Source: Kryptolebias marmoratus (Eukaryota > Chordata > Actinopteri > Cyprinodontiformes > Rivulidae). Taken from it: 64,000 bases of DNA. The position numbers and the translations under genes are program-made. The notes beneath the pieces were generated by a model that saw only the letters and a program-made list of their open reading frames with translations, had not been told where the DNA came from and made no database searches. Shown here piece by piece: positions 59,546-64,000 of the stretch; the stretch's first letter is position 1; the number at the start of each line of letters is the position of its first letter. The DNA lies in NCBI RefSeq assembly GCF_001649575.2, contig NC_051431.1:5217551-5281550 (forward strand), given 5' to 3'.

Positions 59546-61299
59546 TTATAGACAGACGCTTGGTGTATAAATAGTGCTTTGTTATAACAAGTTTTTATTT
59601 AAAAAAATAAAAAGTTTACAAAAGGTTATTTTTTTGTTTGATTTGTATGCTGTGGTTTATAATAGTAAAAGGAAATAAGACTGAGTATAAATTAAAATTG
59701 GTGGTTTACGTAAAAATTATAAATAAATAACTTTAATGTTTTAGTTTTTTAAACAATTTGCAAATATTTTCTATTCCTTTTTTTGGGGGGATGAAAGAAC
59801 TTCCCTTAAATGTTTATTTTACAAAAAATGTAGTGTGAGCCCAATAAAGGACAAAGCTTCTCTGACAATAACTTTTTAAATACTTTTCCACAATGATCTT
59901 TTCAGTGGTTCAAATGTGACATTTAAATTACAGCATCTTTATGAATATGTATTTTTGTAATAAATCATTCTGAAAAAAATATGTCAAGCCTATAGTTAAA
60001 TTATAGTCATAAAAATAAAACTTAAAACCTGTTTATCTGTGCCAAAACCTTAATTTATGAAGTATGATTGTGAGATAGATTAGAACTTCTGCTTTAACAA
60101 AAAGCCACACTGACACATCTGACATCTGTTCAGATGCTCACAACCCAACTTATTTCAGAAAATAAAACCTGCTAATGAAAAATCTGATTACACTTAGGCA
60201 ACCATAACATGGTATTTCAGACTTTCTTGTTTGAAAGTGCAGATTTCATGGTGTGACCTATTTTTATATTTTTATTACTGCGTTCATTGTATCATCAAGT
60301 AATTGCAGAGTAAAGTTTCTGCAGTATTGGATGTTTGCTGCCCTGTTTTCCAGTTGTCAGAGCAGTGCTATAGTGGTGCGATCGTGTGTGTGTGTGTGTG
60401 TGCAGGAGCATGCAGGGAAGCCACATGCTGTGGATATCTGTCACTCCACTATTCCAAAGAGCTTATCGCAGAGGGAACATTTTCTGCTTCAATAGTCATT
60501 TGAATTTAGATTCTTTCTGTACAGTATGTCTGTGTAATACAGATTCTTACAGGGTGACATTGATGGTCTTAAGGTGCAGCTTTATGCCAGAGATATTAAA
60601 TACCAGATGTATTATCATTTTAATGTAGAAATACAGAGGTTTTTTTAGTTCAGTCTTGCATTGGTTGCTGTCATGAGCAAAAACAAATGAATGGATGGCT
60701 TATTTCATTTCTTTATAATGCTAAAACTTTACAATTACTGCATCACTCTGCTAAGTGAACTAAATAAATCTGACATTTTACCCTCAGCGTAACTGTGATA
60801 CAGCAATGGGTGAAATGGGTTTCATGTGTTGGTTCAGTGTTCTCACAGTAGGCATTAATGTCAAATCCTCAATGAAGCAGATGGTAAAGAGTTGCCTCAA
60901 GTGAAAGTCCTTTAAAGGCATCTGTTAATAATTTTTGAAGATGAACAAAAGTTGGCATTATATGCAGACGCCGTTAATCAGTATAACTTTCCACATTTGA
61001 TTTCATTTTAATATCTAATGAGCAGCCGTGCTTTCTGATCAGCATCAGTCATGCATATTTTATCTGCTGCTGTCTAAATCAGCTTAGAGTCCCTTTTTCC
61101 GTACCAGTATACACTTCATTAAAAGCCTAATCAGAAGAGAAAAGAGTATGCCTTTTTTAACATAGATACCTTTTCAGTTTTCTATATTTGCAATATGTTT
61201 ACTCAGTCTTTTTTTTTTTTTACATTTAGGAGCAGGTTCACTTTTAAACTTCTACCTAAACGTCTTCTCCACGATTCTATGCTTGTTTGATTCTGCAGT
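59546..61299. other. Intronic stretch with a (GT)n run and a possible conserved block
   Basis: (GT)n lies at about 60383-60403. About 60750-61145 is complex (AATGAGCAGCCGTGCTTTCT, GATCAGCATCAGTCATGCAT), with an octamer-like ATGCATATT. No exon is supported. Confidence 0.45.
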
Positions 61300-61550
61300 A
61301 TTTGTTTACCTTCACAGAATATGGCCAGCTTAATGTAGGTCAACCATGTGACTCAAACATCTACATGGTTTTCAGTGGATTTAAACTGCTTTGTTTACAT
61401 TGAATGTGCCTACATTTCACAATTACATTCACTATATCTGGAAAACTACTGAAGTAAACTCTTTCAAATTGCACCATTTGATGTAGTTTAATAACTTTTT
61501 TATGTTTCATTTCATACTTTGCAATGAGTACCTTTTAAGCAACAACCTAT
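61300..61550 (+). repeat. Dispersed repeat family Y, copy 3
   Basis: It closely matches copy 1 at 30000-30245 (TTTGTTTACCTTCACAGA, ATGTAGGTCAACCATGTGAC, TCTGGAAAACTACTGAAGTA). It is probably a complete or nearly complete unit. Confidence 0.7.
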
Positions 61551-63049
61551 ATAAACTTTATAAATAAAAAAGGAGACAGACATAAAAGCGTCAGCATTAG
61601 TAAAATATCTCTTTGTGCCTTTTGTGATATAGGCCTCCTTGGCTAATTGCCAAACAATTAGTCTCCTTTTGTATTTTATGTACACTCTAAATAAACCTAA
61701 AGTAAATCCTCAAGGCTCGATTTCTTCAAATGTACTGAAGAAGTAAATGGCTCCCAAATAAACACCATCAAGTGGGTGAAACATGGTAAATGGTACCGGT
61801 GCACAAGTCGAAATGTCAGATTTTATGTCTGTCAATGCAATGGCAACACTTATGCATAATAGAGGCTAGGCAAATAAAATAAAAGAAATGTCAAATTTCA
61901 CCTTGACATTCATGATATTTTTTTCTCCCCACTGCTGCTTAAATTCATTACCTGCCTCACATTGATTTGGCCTCTGTAGACACTGGTGATCCCCATTCTA
62001 ATTTGTTGAGTAAGATATTCAGCTGCTGCCCTTTTTAACAGCCCAAAGTTTCCTGACCAACTTCACGTTAATAACCAATCGGCCCCAGAGTCTGCCGTTG
62101 TGTTGTTGCTCGGAATTTATTTGTCCTCCTATAAATTATTCAGTATTTTGCATCGACTAACTGCCATACCTTTAAGGTTGTGGATCCAAGACCTTGCCAC
62201 ACCTTGCATGTTAAAACGACCAGGCTAGCAAGGTGGGAGACAATCCCAAAATGACCTGAACTTTAGTAGACTTATCCTGACAAGAATAACTTCTCTCATA
62301 TGTCCTTATTTATTTATTGTTGAGTTTTCTTTTGTTGTTTAGGGGCACTGGAATATTTTCCGTCTTAATTTGCACTAAGTCTGTTGCTGTCTGAATGATG
62401 CAGTAGCAGCTTGTTGGGCCGAGCATCTGATTATTGCACAGTGGAGGGCTCCTTTGTTGTCAGGCCAACATAGTGTGAGGTATTGTGGCCTGTCACCATC
62501 AGGATGTCAATGCAGATCCCTGGTCCATCTGTCTATAGACAACTACTGTGAGGGCACATGCCACCCCCTCTGACACTCAATGCAATTACAAGTGCCTGGC
62601 AGTGTGCGCAGCTTGTAGCTAAGCTAATACAAGCTCACACTGAATCTTATTGCTCCCATACACTCTCTGTTCTTGTCAGGAAATTAAGCTGAACCCATGC
62701 ATGACAGTTTTATTGTTGTTGAGGACACTCCAGACAAATATCATTTCATTGTCCATTAATATATTTTTTGTTTTTAAGGGTCAAGGCTGCATTAATTGGT
62801 GAGCCAACTCAACAGGAAGGCATCAAAGAAAGAAGTAAATGTATTAACAAAATCACTAGTATTAAAGTATTAATAAAAGCATTTAAAAAGCACCAAATAC
62901 AGTCACCTATGTATTCTAAATGTAGTGTGACATTAAACAAAAGGCAATAATAGAATCTGATTGATATTGAGCACTTTGAATAGCAGATTTAATAAATGCT
63001 TAGCTCAAGTAATTTGTCATTTACTACTATTAGACACAATATAATGTAA
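61551..63049. other. Intronic stretch with possible conserved blocks
   Basis: About 61920-62270 and 62380-62720 are complex and GC-balanced. The second has a SOX-type CCTTTGTTGT at about 62452. No exon is supported. Confidence 0.45.
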
Positions 63050-63830
63050 TTAAAAGTCTAGCATTCCTTGAAGGAATGCATATCGCCTGCTGCCTTTTAT
63101 GCCAGAGTTTCAAATTAAGATAATCTGATTATGAGAAATTACATATTTATAGACAGCCTGTTTAAAATAACATTACGTGCAATCTCATTATTGTGCAATA
63201 TCTTGCATGACCTTGCATGAACTATTAGTGCTTGGAGTATGAGTTGAGGATGACCCTCAGCTACTACTACAAATATTAGCTCCATCTCAGGTAAATTCCC
63301 CAAGGTGCAGGAATGTTTTGTGTAGGCTTAGGTTAATTAGCTGTGGCTGCTATCTTGAAGTGAGTTGACTCGAAAAGCTTACCAGTTTTAGATGTAAATC
63401 CCACGATTATTTTCTGAAAGTTGCATTAAAACTGTTCTTGATTTTTTTTTTACTAATAGACTCACACAGTTGCCTTTAATAGTTATTGACAAAGTTTTAA
63501 ATACGGATCTTGTATGATCAGTTAGTGCTCAAAGTCTAGGTTGGGGATCAGTCTCAACTACTACCACGTCAAATTTTAGGTCAATATCTAATAAAATGAC
63601 TAAGCTATAGACTTTTTTTGTGTTTGTTGTGAGTTCTTTGCTGTAGCAGCCAACTTGAGTTGGGTTGACTCCAAAAGTTAATCACTTGTAGATGTCAACC
63701 CAATTCGTTTCCTTTTGAAGGTTTCTTTAAAATCTGTTCAATGATTCTTGAGCTGTTTTGGTGATTGTAAAGACAAACAAACACAAACATGCACACACAC
63801 ACATACAGACACGAACAAACATATTATTAT
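63050..63830 (+). repeat. Family P composite repeat, longest copy (A-B1-B2)
   Basis: The perfect cap GCATTCCTTGAAGGAATGC lies at 63061-63079, preceded by TCTA. The A module follows (GTTTCAAATTAAGATAATC). B1 contains TGACCCTCAGCTACTACTAC, GTGGCTGCTATCTTGAAG and GTTGACTCGAAAAGC. B2 contains CTACTACCACGTCAAATTTT, GTAGCAGCCAACTTGAGTTG and GACTCCAAAAGTTAATCACT. The tail is ACAAACAAACACAAACATGC followed by (CA)n. It is about 760 bp. Confidence 0.8.
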
Positions 63831-64000
63831 TCTACTTTTAACCATTAAAAATAGAGAGACATGTTTCCTGCTACCAACAGGGGCCACCACAAGATGAAGT
63901 TTTCTACTGCTGGTTTAAAGCTTGAATAAACTTTCTGATCAAAGTGTAACTTTCGATAAGTATTTTTACACATACCTAAATATACCATGAGGATCCAGTA

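Larger units (their letters stand above)
28652..64000 (+). other. cadm2: First intron (start), running past the window end
   Basis: It begins with a strong GTGAGT donor. Over the next 35 kb I found no acceptor-exon-donor unit encoding an Ig domain or any other recognisable protein segment. The intron is therefore at least 35 kb if the gene model is right. Repeats inside it are listed separately. An acceptor-like site at about 30623 leads to a frame that stops after about 14 codons and was rejected. Confidence 0.5.

Overview
This window looks like AT-rich, non-coding DNA from a ray-finned fish, most likely a percomorph such as a killifish, livebearer or cichlid relative. The evidence is the repeat content: a Rex3-type LINE with a (GATG)n tail, a GATG-tailed tRNA-derived SINE, Tc1/mariner remnants, a hAT MITE with the widespread fish terminal sequence, and several other dispersed repeats familiar from teleosts. 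There is no bacterial-style gene density and no ORF with a convincing host domain. Almost all open frames are chance or repeat-derived.

One host gene is supported. A CpG island at about 28.26-28.97 kb carries a first coding exon on the + strand (28591-28651). It encodes a signal peptide and ends in a phase-1 GTGAGT donor. By remembered comparison its length, phase and spaced residues (R5, Y12-S13, C15, G21) match the first exon of the synaptic cell-adhesion gene cadm2. No later exon was found, so 28652-64000 reads as the start of a very long first intron. This fits cadm2, whose first intron is huge and whose flanks are gene deserts. The identification is probable, not proven.

Layout: 1-6.4 kb is upstream desert with a deleted Tc1 relative, a minisatellite and copies of a palindrome-capped composite repeat (family P). 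A second, orphan CpG island lies at 6.44-7.25 kb and could be an alternative upstream promoter. At 10.1-11.5 kb is a three-level nest: Rex3 LINE, interrupted by an LTR, itself interrupted by a SINE. The stretch 11.5-26.5 kb is desert with four more P copies, a GATC-rich degenerate tandem array, a truncated SINE and possible conserved non-coding blocks. A dead Tc1 transposon split by a hAT MITE (26.49-28.13 kb) sits directly upstream of the promoter. The intron (28.65-64 kb) holds another SINE, an unclassified TIR element, a tetranucleotide mosaic, a perfect hairpin, a LINE reverse-transcriptase tail, two candidate solo LTRs, a second kind of tRNA-SINE, repeat families Y and Z, a miniature TTAA-flanked element, a large dispersed repeat and further P copies.

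No previously undescribed multi-gene system is visible. The strongest leads are the nested insertions with readable target-site duplications, the P repeat architecture, the orphan CpG island, an unexplained exact 25-bp duplication, and the perfect hairpin at 39.47 kb. Conserved-element calls rest only on local sequence texture and need alignment to other fish.
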